A DNA stretch of 64,000 nt from Bacillota bacterium (GTDB lineage Bacteria; Bacillota; Limnochordia; Limnochordales; ZCTH02-B6), in NCBI GenBank assembly GCA_017577945.1, contig PKQS01000007.1, positions 1 to 64,000 of the forward strand, in the 5' to 3' direction. The position numbers were made by a program, and so were the translations under genes. The notes under the pieces were generated by a model that worked only from the letters and a program-made list of their open reading frames with translations, ran no database searches and was not told the origin of the DNA. Of this stretch, positions 46,330 through 55,531 are shown piece by piece (within the stretch, counting starts at the first letter, position 1; each line of letters begins with the position of its first letter).

Positions 46330-47851
46330 GCGGGCGATCGGACAAGTTTTCGACGCGCTGAACCAGGCCCGGGAACGCCGCCCAGTGGGCCTGGTGACGC
46401 GCTCGGTGGGCACCGTGGTGCAGGTGGGCGACGGCGTGGCCCGCATCACGGGTTTGCCGCACGTCAAGAGCGGCGAATTGCTGCGCATCGCGGGCGGCAT
46501 CACGGCGCTGGCGCTGGACCTGGAGCCGGACTTCATCAACGCGGTGCTGCTGGACCGGGCGGAGTCGCTGCGGGCCGGGGCGCTGGTAGAGGCCACGGGC
46601 AAGGTGCTGCAGGTACCGGTGGGGCCCAGCCTCATCGGGCGGGTGGTGGACGCCCTGGGGCGGCCGCTGGACAACGGTCCCCCCATCGCACCGGCGGCGT
46701 ACTATCCGGTGGAGCGGCCGGCTACGCCCATCATCGAGCGGGCGCCGGTGAGCCGCCCGCTGCAGACGGGCGTCAAGGCCGTAGACGCGCTGGTGCCCAT
46801 CGGGCGGGGCCAGCGGGAGCTGATTTTGGGCGACCGGCAGACGGGTAAGACGGCCATCGCGCTGGATGCGGTGCTTAACCAGCGGGGCACGGGCGTGCTT
46901 TGCTTTTACGTCGTCATCGGCCAGCGGGCGACGGCGGTGGCGCAGCTGCTCGCGACGCTGCGGGCGCACGGCGCGATGGAGTATACGACGGTGGTGGCGG
47001 CCAGCGGCGACGAGCCGGCGGGCATGCGCTACATCGCGCCTTACGCAGCCACCAGCATGGCGGAATATTTCATGGAGCGGGGCCGCGACGTTCTCATCGT
47101 TTACGATGATTTGACCAAGCACGCGGAGAGTTACCGCGAGCTGTCGCTGGTGCTGCGGCGGCCGCCCGCTCGCGAGGCGTACCCGGGCGACATCTTTTAC
47201 GCGCATGCGCGCCTTTTGGAGCGGGCCACGCAGCTGTCGGCCGAGCGAGGCGGCGGCTCGCTGACCGCGCTGCCCATCGCTGAGACGCAGGCGGAAGACA
47301 TTTCCGCCTACGTGCCGACCAACTTGATCTCCATCACCGACGGGCAAATCTACGTCAGCACGGAGCTGTTCCACCAGGGCGTGCGGCCGGCGGTGGACCC
47401 GGGCAAGTCGGTGTCGCGCGTCGGCGGCAAGAGCCAAATCGCGGCGTACCGGCAAGTGGCGGCGCAGCTGCGGCTCCAGTACAGCCAGTTCGAGGAGCTG
47501 GAGTTCTTCTCGCGGCTGGGCACGCGGCTGGATGCGGTGTCGGAGCAGATCATCCGGCGCGGGCGGCGCATCCGCGAGGTGCTCAAGCAGCCGCCGGAGC
47601 ATCCCGTGCCGGTCGGCGAGCAGGTGGCGCTGCTGACGGTGCTGAACGAGGGGCTGCTGGATCCCATACCGCTGGAGCTCGTGGCCGAGGCGGAGACCGT
47701 CATGCGCGCCATGTGGCGGGCGGAAGTGCCGAAGTTGCTTGAGAAAGTGGAACGGGAGCCCTGGTCGGAGTTGGAAAAAGAGCAGATCTTGGTGGTCGCG
47801 CGGCGGGCGCTGGCGGCGCTGCCCAGCGCGGCGGGCGGTGAGGGCGCGTGA
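46313..47851 (+). CDS. atpA: N-type ATPase alpha subunit
   Basis: 512 residues. P-loop GDRQTGKT, VVIGQRATAVAQLLATL and the nucleotide-binding VYDDLTKHA are intact, as expected of the non-catalytic alpha subunit. The segment GGSLTALPIAETQAEDISAY and the alpha signature VDPGKSVSRVGGKSQ are also present. It overlaps atpF at its start and atpG at its end (GTGA), so translation is coupled. Confidence 0.95.
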   Translation: MAPVLERAIGQVFDALNQARERRPVGLVTRSVGTVVQVGDGVARITGLPHVKSGELLRIAGGITALALDLEPDFINAVLLDRAESLRAGALVEATGKVLQVPVGPSLIGRVVDALGRPLDNGPPIAPAAYYPVERPATPIIERAPVSRPLQTGVKAVDALVPIGRGQRELILGDRQTGKTAIALDAVLNQRGTGVLCFYVVIGQRATAVAQLLATLRAHGAMEYTTVVAASGDEPAGMRYIAPYAATSMAEYFMERGRDVLIVYDDLTKHAESYRELSLVLRRPPAREAYPGDIFYAHARLLERATQLSAERGGGSLTALPIAETQAEDISAYVPTNLISITDGQIYVSTELFHQGVRPAVDPGKSVSRVGGKSQIAAYRQVAAQLRLQYSQFEELEFFSRLGTRLDAVSEQIIRRGRRIREVLKQPPEHPVPVGEQVALLTVLNEGLLDPIPLELVAEAETVMRAMWRAEVPKLLEKVEREPWSELEKEQILVVARRALAALPSAAGGEGA

Positions 47852-48753
47852 GCCGGCAGCTGCAGATGTTGCGGGAGAAGATCGAGAGCGCGCGCACGCT
47901 GCTGGAGGTCGTGGAAACGATGCGCGGGCTGGCGATGGTCAACATCCGGCGGGCGGAGGCCGTCGCCGCGCAGGCGGCGCAGTATGCCCGCACGGTGCAT
48001 CTGGCGTTGAATGCCGCGCTGCGCCGCATGGACTCCCGCAGCCTACGGCGGCTGCTCCGGCAGGACGAACGGGCCGCCCGAACCCGCCCGACCACGGTGC
48101 TGCTGATTTCAACTGATATGGGCCTGTGCGGCCAGTTCAACGAGCGCGTCGTCGAGTACGCGCTCGCTTTTTGGCGGCGGGAGACGGCCGCGGCCGGCGC
48201 GGACCCTTTCCGCTGGATCGTCGTCGGCCTGCGGGGCTGGGAGCGGCTGCGCGATACCAAAGCTCGGCTGACGGCGCGGCTGGACGCGCCGGGTTCGGTC
48301 GAAGCCGTGGGGACGGCGGCAGTAGAGGCTTTCGTCGCCCTTTCCCATGTGCTGGACGAGAAAGGGCGGCTGATCGTCATCCACAACGCGCCTTCGGATG
48401 ACACGCTGTTTGCGCCGCGGCATCTCCAGCTGGCGCCCTTTGAGGCATGGCGCTGGCTGGCGTGGCCGGCGGACGAGCCGCCGTGGAAGACGCCGCCCCT
48501 GATCGATCCGGCGCCGGAGAAGGTGCTTCCTTACCTGGTCCGCGAGCAAGTTTACATCGACTTGTTTCACGCCTTTATCCAGTCGTTCGCGGCGGAGAAC
48601 GCGGCGCGGCTCGCGTCGATGCGCAACGCCTCGGACAACATCGAGGAGCTCCTGGAGGAGCTGCAGATGCGGTACCGCCGGGAACGCCAGGACGTCATCA
48701 CCAATGAGCTGATGGAACTCCTGGGCGGAGTCGAGGCGGTATTGGATAAGTAA
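47848..48753 (+). CDS. atpG: N-type ATPase gamma subunit
   Basis: 301 residues. The N-terminal coiled-coil helix (MLREKIESARTLLEVVETMR) and the C-terminal one (MRNASDNIEELLEELQMRYR) surround a divergent middle. The conserved ISTDMGLCGQFN corresponds to the classic DRGLCGG motif. It is the central rotor shaft and the last gene of the operon. No clear terminator follows in the 96 bp before the next gene. Confidence 0.92.
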   Translation: MSRQLQMLREKIESARTLLEVVETMRGLAMVNIRRAEAVAAQAAQYARTVHLALNAALRRMDSRSLRRLLRQDERAARTRPTTVLLISTDMGLCGQFNERVVEYALAFWRRETAAAGADPFRWIVVGLRGWERLRDTKARLTARLDAPGSVEAVGTAAVEAFVALSHVLDEKGRLIVIHNAPSDDTLFAPRHLQLAPFEAWRWLAWPADEPPWKTPPLIDPAPEKVLPYLVREQVYIDLFHAFIQSFAAENAARLASMRNASDNIEELLEELQMRYRRERQDVITNELMELLGGVEAVLDK

Positions 48754-48849
48754 CCCTACTTTGCCAATTGTCCGGCAGGGATGCGTTCGCGGGCAAGAGA
48801 ATATCGGTTTAGACGGCGGTCGGCCACCATCAGGAAGAGGGTGTTGACG

Positions 48850-49863
48850 ATGTCGAAACGGTGTCTTATCGGACTCATCGCATGTTTGACGCTGTTGCTG
48901 GCCGCTCTGCCGGCGGCGGCGCAGTCCGGCGAGCTCCTCCGGGCGGCGCAAGCCGAAGGGCAGCTGGAGTTCTACGCCAACATCACATCCATCGAGCCCG
49001 TGCTGGAGAAGTTTAAGGAGCGCTACGGCGTCACCGCCAACTACACCCGCATCTCCACCGAAGGGTTCGCCGCGACGCTCCTGACCGAGTTCCAGGCGGG
49101 CCGTAACCGGGTCAGCGTGTTGCAAGGTCCGGTGCCGCTGCTGGAGATTCTGAAGGATTACGGACTGCTGGCGCCGTACAAGTCGCCCGCGGCGGAAGGG
49201 TATCCCGAGTGGAGCCGCGACGAGGACGGGTACATCCAGATCTTCGGCATCGAGTACGTGGCGATTTTGTACAACACGGAGCTGGTCAAGCCGGAAGACG
49301 TGCCGAAGAGCTACATGGATCTCACCGATCCTAAGTGGCGCGGCCGCATCGTGATGCCGAACCCGACCACCCACGCAACGACGATTCAGTGGCTCGTGGG
49401 CCTCAAGGAGCACAACGTCTTTGGTTCGGAAGAGGCGTGGTGGGACTTCATCCGGGGCTTGGCGGCCAACAAGCCCATGTTCGTGGCTTCCTTCGGGCCG
49501 ACGCCCGGGCCGATCGCCTCCGGCGAAGTGCTCATCGGCATCTCGATGCCCAAGTACATCGTGACGCTGGCGCCGGCGCCGCTGGACTGGGCGCGAGTGA
49601 AGGAGCCGCTGTTCGGCACGCCGCGGGGCATCGCGCTGGCCAACCGGGCGCCGAGCCCGAACGCGGGCAAGCTGTTCATCGACTACTGGCTCAGCGAGGA
49701 AGCGGCCAGAATCCTGGCGGAGCAAGTGGGCGAGTACGTGCTGGCGCCCGGCGTGTATCCGCCCATCGACGGCATCGAGGAGGCCACGGTGCTGCCGCTG
49801 CGCTCGCTGAGCGACGAAGAAATCTTCTACTGGTCGGAAGAGTTCGCACGCATCTTCCGTTGA
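48850..49863 (+). CDS. ABC transporter substrate-binding protein (Fe3+/AfuA type)
   Basis: 337 residues. A signal peptide (LIGLIACLTLLLAALPAAA) cleaves before QSGE. The mature protein follows the family 1 iron/thiamine/polyamine-type pattern: EGQLEFYANITSIEPVLEKF at the start, then YNTELV and DLTDPKWRGRIVMPNPT. The ligand may be ferric iron, a phosphonate or another small anion. The typical Tyr pair of iron-binding members cannot be confirmed. The ATG chosen has GAGGGTG about 8 bases upstream. It is the first gene of an SBP-ATPase-permease operon. Confidence 0.88.
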   Translation: MSKRCLIGLIACLTLLLAALPAAAQSGELLRAAQAEGQLEFYANITSIEPVLEKFKERYGVTANYTRISTEGFAATLLTEFQAGRNRVSVLQGPVPLLEILKDYGLLAPYKSPAAEGYPEWSRDEDGYIQIFGIEYVAILYNTELVKPEDVPKSYMDLTDPKWRGRIVMPNPTTHATTIQWLVGLKEHNVFGSEEAWWDFIRGLAANKPMFVASFGPTPGPIASGEVLIGISMPKYIVTLAPAPLDWARVKEPLFGTPRGIALANRAPSPNAGKLFIDYWLSEEAARILAEQVGEYVLAPGVYPPIDGIEEATVLPLRSLSDEEIFYWSEEFARIFR

Positions 49864-49887
49864 TCCACCGCGGGTGGGGCGCGTCGC

Positions 49888-49925
49888 GGCGTCCGCGGGT
49901 TGGCGGACGCCGGGGCGCCTTTTTT
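49888..49925 (+). terminator. intra-operon terminator-like hairpin
   Basis: GGCGTCCGC (49888-49896) and GCGGACGCC (49903-49911) form a 9-bp stem, extended by outer GGCGC/GCGCC pairs, followed by six T residues. It lies between the binding-protein and ATPase genes. It would let the binding protein be made in excess over the membrane parts. Confidence 0.75.
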
Positions 49926-49946
49926 GTGCATTGTGGGTGACATCGC

Positions 49947-51062
49947 ATGGAAATTCGAATTGAAAACGTGTCCAAGACGTTTCACACGGCGTCGGGCACG
50001 GTGGCGGCGCTGAAAAACGTGAGCTTGGTGGTGCCCAGCGGCAGCGTGACGACGCTGCTGGGTCCTTCGGGCTGCGGCAAAACGACGCTTCTGCGCTGCA
50101 TCGCCGGGCTGGAGACGCCGGATTCTGGCACCATCGCCATCGGAGACACGGTGGTCTTCAGCACGGCGGGCGGCAAGACGACGTTCGTCACGCCCGACAA
50201 GCGCGGCATCGGCATGGTGTTTCAGACGTACGCCATCTGGCCGCACATGACGGTGTTCGAGAACGTGGCGTACCCGCTGGAGGCGCAGGGAGTGCCGCGG
50301 GCAGAGATCGCCGCGCGGGTCGCGGAGGCGCTGGCGTTCGTCCAGCTGGCGGGGTTTGAGAAGCGGCCGGCCACGGCGCTGTCGGGCGGGCAGCAGCAGC
50401 GGGTGTCGCTGGCGCGGGCCATCGTGTCGCGGCCGCGGGTCATTTTGTTCGACGAGCCTCTGAGCAACCTGGACGCCAAGCTGCGCGAAGAGACGCGGGC
50501 GCACTTGCGCCAGCTGCTGAAGCACCTGGGCATTACGTCGGTATACGTGACGCACGACCGCTACGAGGCGCTGGCGTTGTCGGACGAAATCGTCGTCATG
50601 AAAGACGGCGAGATCGTGGAGCGGGGTACTCCGGAGGACGTCTATTTCCGCGCCTGCCGGCGCTTCACGGTGGACTTCATCGGCAAGGCCAACTTCTTCC
50701 CCGGGACGGTCCGGGAAGTGCGGAACGGCGCGGTGGTGGCGGATACGCCCATCGGGCCGCTGCAATGCCAGCCGGCCGAGGCCGTCACCGTGGGCCAGCG
50801 CGGCACCGTGGCGGTGCGCATTGAGTTCGTGGAACTCAGCGGCCCGGGTGGCGCGGAGGCGGCGAGCCCGTTGAACCGGGTGCACGGCCGGGTCGAGACG
50901 GCGCTGTTCCTCGGCGAGTATCGCGAACTGCACGTGCGTGTGGGCGACGTGACCATCTTGCTGCGGGTCCACCCGGCGCAGTCGGTCCGCGAGGGCGAGC
51001 AGGTGGAGCTGTACCTGCGGCCCGAGGGCTGCCGGTTCCTGACGGAAGTTAGTGGTGAGTGA
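49947..51062 (+). CDS. ABC transporter ATPase (FbpC/PotA type)
   Basis: 371 residues. Walker A GPSGCGKTT, Q-loop VFQTYAIWPH, signature ALSGGQQQRVSLARA, Walker B VILFDEPLSNLD and H-loop VTHDRYEA are intact. A C-terminal TOBE-like region (about 285-371) is typical of iron, spermidine and sulfate importers. The residue after the H-loop Asp is Arg rather than the more common Gln. It overlaps the permease gene start region. Confidence 0.93.
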   Translation: MEIRIENVSKTFHTASGTVAALKNVSLVVPSGSVTTLLGPSGCGKTTLLRCIAGLETPDSGTIAIGDTVVFSTAGGKTTFVTPDKRGIGMVFQTYAIWPHMTVFENVAYPLEAQGVPRAEIAARVAEALAFVQLAGFEKRPATALSGGQQQRVSLARAIVSRPRVILFDEPLSNLDAKLREETRAHLRQLLKHLGITSVYVTHDRYEALALSDEIVVMKDGEIVERGTPEDVYFRACRRFTVDFIGKANFFPGTVREVRNGAVVADTPIGPLQCQPAEAVTVGQRGTVAVRIEFVELSGPGGAEAASPLNRVHGRVETALFLGEYRELHVRVGDVTILLRVHPAQSVREGEQVELYLRPEGCRFLTEVSGE

Positions 51063-51063
51063 C

Positions 51064-52749
51064 ATGCACCGGTCGCGAACCTGGTTTCTAACGACGTCGC
51101 TGGTGGTTGTTGTCGGTGCTCTGACGCTGGCGCCGGCGCTCATGCTCATCGTGGGCAGCTTTTCCGAGGGCCTCGGGGCTTTCGGGACGTTTACGCTGGA
51201 AAAGTACCGGCGGGTGTACACGGATCCGCGGCTGTATGACGTCGTATGGAACACGGTCATCTTCACCGTCGGGTCGGCGCTCATTGCGACCGCGATGGCC
51301 TTCGGCCTGGCCTACTTGAACTTCCGCACCGACGTGCCTTTCCGGGGCGTGTTGCACCTGATGCCCATCGTGTCCATGATGATTCCGCACCTCGCTTTCG
51401 CCACCGCGTGGGCGCTGCTGCTCAATCCGAACAACGGCATCATTAATGTTTTCCTCCGGGACACGCTGGGACTGGGCGCCATCAACATCTACACCCTAGG
51501 CGGCATGGTGTTCGTCGAGTCGCTGCTGGACCTGCCGGTGGCGTACTTGGTCATCGCCGCGGCCATGTCGTCGTTTGACACGGCGCTGGAGGAGGCGTCG
51601 TGGATTAGCGGCGGTTCGACGCGGCGGACGATGCGGAAGATCGTGCTGCCCATGCTGCTGCCGGCCATCCTGGCGGCCGTCACGCTGGCCATCATCCGCA
51701 GCCTCAGCGCGTTTGCGGTACCGTCGGTGCTCGGCATGCCGGGGCGCGTCGAGGTGCTCACCACGTACGTGTACCGCCTCGTGACCACGGGCTTCGTGCC
51801 GGACTACGGCCGGGCGGCGGCGGTGGGCGTCAGCGTGCTGGCCACGGCCGTCGTGCTGGTGTTTATCTACCGGTATTACACGCGAGCCAGCGAGCGGTTC
51901 GTGACCATCGCCGGCCGCGGGTACCGGCCGCGCCGGGTGAGTTTGGGCCCGTGGCGCTGGCCGCTGGGGGCGCTGACGCTGCTGGTGGGCTTTCTGCTCA
52001 TCGTGCTGCCCGTGCTCGCGCTGGGATACGTTTCGCTGATGCCCTACGTCATAGCGCCGGGGCGCGAGGCGCTCAGCATGGTGACGCTGAACCACTGGAA
52101 GACGGTGCTGGGAGATCCGCTGCTGGCCCGCGCGCTGCGAAACAGCGTGTTCCTGGCGGTGTCCGGCGCGACGCTGGGCATCCTGCTGTCGACGCTGGCA
52201 TCGTACATCATTGTCCGGGTGCGCAATACGGGCAGCGCCATCTTGGAGACGCTGGTATTCACGTCGTTCGCGTTCCCCGGGCTCATCATCGGCATCGGCT
52301 TCATGTGGGCGTTCGTGCGGACGAGCTTGTACGCCACCATCTGGGCCTTGCTGGTCGGCTACATCGCCACGTACTTGCCCTTGGGCATCCGGCCTTTGAC
52401 GAGCACGTTTATCCAGATCGGCAAAGACTTGGAGGACGCGTCGTACATCAGCGGGGCAGGCTTCTGGCGCACGTTCCGGCGGGTTGTGGCGCCGCTGGCG
52501 CTGCCGGGCATGGTGTCCGGCTGGACGCTGATGGCGGTCATGTTCGTGCGCGAGCTGGACTTGTCGGTCATCCTGGCGCGGCCGGGCACGGAAGTGCTGT
52601 CGGTGCTCATGTACCGGGCGGTGCACGACGCGCTCTGGGGCCGGGTGGCGGCGCTGGGCATGATCATGATCACGATCTCGACGACGCTGACGCTGATCAG
52701 CAACTGGCTGGCGAAACGGCTGTCAGCGCGCTGGGCGGCGACGGCGTAA
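51064..52749 (+). CDS. ABC transporter permease, two-domain (FbpB type)
   Basis: About 561 residues with twelve membrane helices in two homologous halves. Each half has a coupling loop: TALEEASWISGGSTRRTMRK in the first and KDLEDASYISGAGFWRTF in the second. This fused arrangement is usual for Fe3+-type importers. The ATG chosen has GGTGAG about 5 bases upstream; GTG codons 9 and 12 bases earlier are alternatives. A perfect terminator follows. Confidence 0.92.
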   Translation: MHRSRTWFLTTSLVVVVGALTLAPALMLIVGSFSEGLGAFGTFTLEKYRRVYTDPRLYDVVWNTVIFTVGSALIATAMAFGLAYLNFRTDVPFRGVLHLMPIVSMMIPHLAFATAWALLLNPNNGIINVFLRDTLGLGAINIYTLGGMVFVESLLDLPVAYLVIAAAMSSFDTALEEASWISGGSTRRTMRKIVLPMLLPAILAAVTLAIIRSLSAFAVPSVLGMPGRVEVLTTYVYRLVTTGFVPDYGRAAAVGVSVLATAVVLVFIYRYYTRASERFVTIAGRGYRPRRVSLGPWRWPLGALTLLVGFLLIVLPVLALGYVSLMPYVIAPGREALSMVTLNHWKTVLGDPLLARALRNSVFLAVSGATLGILLSTLASYIIVRVRNTGSAILETLVFTSFAFPGLIIGIGFMWAFVRTSLYATIWALLVGYIATYLPLGIRPLTSTFIQIGKDLEDASYISGAGFWRTFRRVVAPLALPGMVSGWTLMAVMFVRELDLSVILARPGTEVLSVLMYRAVHDALWGRVAALGMIMITISTTLTLISNWLAKRLSARWAATA

Positions 52750-52767
52750 CCTCCTGGAGTGCTGGTC

Positions 52768-52811
52768 GGACCAGCTTCTTCGCTGGAAGAAGCTGGTCCG
52801 TTTCGTTTTTT
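52768..52811 (+). terminator. strong rho-independent terminator
   Basis: GGACCAGCTTCTTC (52768-52781), loop GCTG and GAAGAAGCTGGTCC (52786-52799) form a perfect 14-bp stem, followed by TTTCGTTTTTT. It ends the ABC operon. Confidence 0.95.
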
Positions 52812-53091
52812 CTCCCGGCTGCAGCCTTTGATCCGGCGAATCGCCGTTTGACCGGCCGTACCGCCGTTCGACCGGCCGAAGCGTGGAACCGAGCCGAGAC
52901 AGCGCGGCCGGCCGCCTCAACGACGGGATCGGCGCAACAAAGGCTGGAGCGGGCGCGACGACGTGGCAGGTGAAACCGCGTGAGTGACGAAAAGTAAGTG
53001 CTTGCGTCGCCAGCTATCAGAGGCGGCGCCGGGGAAGCGGCGGCGCATAGGATTGGTCCGGGGGAGTGGGTGGCGTCGGGGGATGAAAAGC
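52812..53091. other. intergenic region with a 17-bp direct repeat
   Basis: No supported gene. CGCCGTT(T/C)GACCGGCCG occurs at 52842-52858 and 52862-52878, a 20-bp period. The rest is GC-rich leader to the YczE-like gene. I see no promoter with confidence. Confidence 0.45.
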
Positions 53092-53736
53092 ATGCGGAGA
53101 TCCCCGCGCTGGGAGACGGCGCGGCGGGTGCTGTGGCTGTTCGGCGGCTGCGCGCTGCTTGGGCTGGGGATCGTCTTCTTGGTCAAGACAAACTGGGGGC
53201 CGGCGGCCTGGGACGTGTTCCACCTCGCGCTGGCGGAGCGGGCCGGCTGGACGCTGGGGCGGGCCAGCGTTGCGGTCAGCCTGGCGATCATCGGCGTCAC
53301 GCTGCTGCTGGGTGGGACGTGGGCGGTCCGCTGGGGAACGCTGGTCAACACGTTCGTGATCGGGTTCAGCATCGATTTCTTCCTGCGGCTCGGCTTGCCG
53401 GACGCGTCGGCGCTGGTCTTACGGCTTCTGTATGTGGCCGCCGGCACGTTGCTGATGGCGTTCGGCTCAGTCCTGTACACGCGCGCCGGCTACGGCGCGG
53501 GGGCACGCGACGGGCTTGCCCTCGTATTGAGCCAGAAGCTGCCGCTCACCGTCGGGCGCATCCGGCTCGCGATGGAAGCGCTCGTGTGCTTGACGGGCTG
53601 GCTCCTGGGCGGCCCTTTGGGGCCGGGGACTGTGCTGGTCACGTTCGGCGTCGGGCCCACCGCGGACTTGATCTATCGCGTCCTGGGCCGGGGATACTTG
53701 CCCGAGACGGTGCGCATTCCCGAGCGGGCGGCCTAA
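53092..53736 (+). CDS. YczE/YitT-like integral membrane protein
   Basis: About 214 residues with five to six membrane helices. LGLGIVFLVKTNWGPAAWDVFH and ARDGLALVLSQKLPLTVG match the YczE family pattern (COG2364-like), whose role is not defined. The ATG chosen has GGGGGAT about 8 bases upstream; an earlier in-frame ATG three codons before is too close to the same site. No partner gene is evident. Confidence 0.75.
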   Translation: MRRSPRWETARRVLWLFGGCALLGLGIVFLVKTNWGPAAWDVFHLALAERAGWTLGRASVAVSLAIIGVTLLLGGTWAVRWGTLVNTFVIGFSIDFFLRLGLPDASALVLRLLYVAAGTLLMAFGSVLYTRAGYGAGARDGLALVLSQKLPLTVGRIRLAMEALVCLTGWLLGGPLGPGTVLVTFGVGPTADLIYRVLGRGYLPETVRIPERAA

Positions 53737-53818
53737 CGGGCCGCGCGCAGGCATTCCCGAGGCATCGCGAAGCGTTTGGAGAAGCAAGACCCGGTGATGA
53801 ACGAAAGGCGGGCTGGCT

Positions 53819-54712
53819 GTGTCGATTCATCCGGCTACCTACATGGGACCGGTGCACTATACGGTCAACGACCTGGACCGGCAGGTGGCGTTTTACCGGG
53901 ACATTCTCGGCTTTCGCGTCTTGCGGCAAGAAGGCCGCACGGCGGTGTTGGGGGCGCCGGATCGGGAGCTCGTGCGCCTGACGGAGGTGCCCGGCGCGCC
54001 GCGGCCGCGGGGCACGACGGGCTTGTACCACACGGCCTTTCTGCTGCCGACGCGCTGGGACTTGGCTCACCTGATTTACCGCATCGCCGCGACGCGCACG
54101 CCCATCCACGGGCACTCCAACCACGGCACCCACCTGGCTTTTTACTTGCCCGACGCGGAGGGCAACGGCATCGAGCTGGCGTGGGACTTTCCCAAAGAGC
54201 AGTGGCCGATGCGGAACGGGCGCATGCGCTTTGAGGACCTGCCGCGGGAAGGCATCGACATTCCCGAGCTGATGAAGGAACTGGAGCGCGATCCGCGGCC
54301 GTGGCCGGGCCTGCCGGCAGGAACGGTTGTCGGGCACGTGCACCTGCACGTGTCGGATCTGGACACGGCGCGGCGATTCTACCACGAGCTGCTCGGCTTT
54401 GACGTCACGATGGACGACCGGCGCTTTGGGGCCGTGTTCGTCAGCGCCGGCGGCTATCACCACCATATCGGCATGAACATATGGAAAGGCGTTGGCGCTC
54501 CGCCGCCGCCCGAGGGAGCGGCTGGTCTGCGCTGGTTCACGGTGGTGCTGCCCAGCGCGGAGGAGCTGGCGCGCCTTCTGGACAGGCTGCGGGCCGCAGG
54601 CGTCGAGCCGTTGGAAGACGGCGACGGGGGCGTGCTGGTGTATGACCCGTCGCGCAACGGCGTGCGGCTCGTCGTGGGCCAGGACGGGCGAGCGTCGGAC
54701 GCCGGTATGTGA
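53819..54712 (+). CDS. VOC family ring-cleavage dioxygenase-like protein (CatE type)
   Basis: 297 residues, two vicinal-oxygen-chelate modules. Module 1 has GPVHYTVNDLDRQVAFYRDI and ends EGNGIELAWD. Module 2 has GHVHLHVSDLDTARRFYHEL, GGYHHHIGMNIW and a closing VYDPSRNGVRLVV. Likely metal ligands are His in module 2 (HVHLHV), His in HHHIG and an acidic residue. The final Glu of module 2 is replaced by Arg, so the metal site must be completed differently or is altered. Bacillus CatE, a catechol 2,3-dioxygenase, is the nearest model. The start is GTG. Confidence 0.8.
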   Translation: MSIHPATYMGPVHYTVNDLDRQVAFYRDILGFRVLRQEGRTAVLGAPDRELVRLTEVPGAPRPRGTTGLYHTAFLLPTRWDLAHLIYRIAATRTPIHGHSNHGTHLAFYLPDAEGNGIELAWDFPKEQWPMRNGRMRFEDLPREGIDIPELMKELERDPRPWPGLPAGTVVGHVHLHVSDLDTARRFYHELLGFDVTMDDRRFGAVFVSAGGYHHHIGMNIWKGVGAPPPPEGAAGLRWFTVVLPSAEELARLLDRLRAAGVEPLEDGDGGVLVYDPSRNGVRLVVGQDGRASDAGM

Positions 54713-54783
54713 GGCTGGACGGAAAAAGTCGCGGAGGGGCGTAGGCGCTCTTCAAGTTGGAGGCAAGGGAGGCGACGGCGGCG

Positions 54784-55092
54784 GTGACGGCAGTGCTGCA
54801 AGCCGTGGTGGACCGCATCGTCGACGGCGTTCACGTAGTGCTCCTCGTCGGTCCGGAAGAGGAGGAGCGCGTCGTCCCGCGTTCGCTGCTGCCCGAGGGC
54901 GTCCGGGAAGGGACTTGGCTGAAGGTGCGCTTCGAGGGCGACCGCCTGGTGTGGGCGGTCATCGACGAAGAGGCGACAAAGGCCGCGGCGGAGCGGGTGG
55001 CGGCGAAGCTGGAGCAATTGCGCCGGCGCGGGCGGCGCCTGCAACCCGTGGACGGCGGCGCGGCCCCGGCCGACCCGCGCGGAGACGCGTGA
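54784..55092 (+). CDS. DUF3006-like protein
   Basis: About 102 residues. The pattern VVDRIVDGVHVVLLVGPEEE, then VVPRSLLPEGVREGTWLKV, matches DUF3006, a small beta-rich domain often encoded beside metallohydrolases of the ComEC type. Such a hydrolase lies 2 kb downstream. A C-terminal charged helix (EEATKAAAERVAAKLEQLRR) follows. The GTG has AAGGGAGGCG about 10 bases upstream. Its 3' end overlaps the convergent gene on the other strand. Confidence 0.72.
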   Translation: MTAVLQAVVDRIVDGVHVVLLVGPEEEERVVPRSLLPEGVREGTWLKVRFEGDRLVWAVIDEEATKAAAERVAAKLEQLRRRGRRLQPVDGGAAPADPRGDA

Positions 55093-55471
55093 GCAGGCGG
55101 CCGGAGACGACGCGGCGGGGACGGGCGCGCTGCCGCAACTGCGCCAGCTTGTCCTCGATGCGCGCCCGCGCAGCCGCGTCGTCTTGCTCCAACGCCGCCC
55201 GGCACCAGGCCGCGGCCCGGCCGGCGGCGCAGGCGTCTGCGGGAACGACCAGCTCCACCTCGCGCGGCCCGACCAGGAAAACGAAGTATTTCCCGTCCAC
55301 CACCCGGTCGAGCACGAGGAGAGGGTATCCGTCCAGCCGTTGTTCCCCCTCAACCCGCGGGAGCCCGTCAAGCTGCGGCGGCTCGTCTGCCGTTCCGGCG
55401 GCGGCTAGCGCCGCGAACAGCAAGAGTGTGTATTGGACACGTTTCCATCCGGCCGTCAGCGTCCCGAGCAT
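54959..55471 (-). CDS. exported DUF3006-like protein, convergent paralogue
   Basis: Up to 170 residues. An N-terminal hydrophobic stretch (VQYTLLLFAALAAAGTA) looks like a signal peptide. VLDRVVDGKYFVFLVGPREV and ELVVPADACAAGRAAAW resemble the DUF3006 core of the opposite gene, followed by a similar charged helix (ARIEDKLAQLRQRARP). The remaining about 50 residues are Arg/Ala/Pro-rich and lie antisense to the 3' end of the convergent paralogue, so the functional end may be earlier. The ribosome-binding site is weak. Confidence 0.55.
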   Translation of the reverse strand: MLGTLTAGWKRVQYTLLLFAALAAAGTADEPPQLDGLPRVEGEQRLDGYPLLVLDRVVDGKYFVFLVGPREVELVVPADACAAGRAAAWCRAALEQDDAAARARIEDKLAQLRQRARPRRVVSGRLLTRLRAGRPGPRRRPRVAGAARAGAIAPASPPPAPPRPLSPLRR

Positions 55472-55531
55472 GCCCTAGGCTTCGAGGCGCCGGGCCGGGG
55501 TTCCCTCAGCCGAACTGCGGTACGGCTGCCG

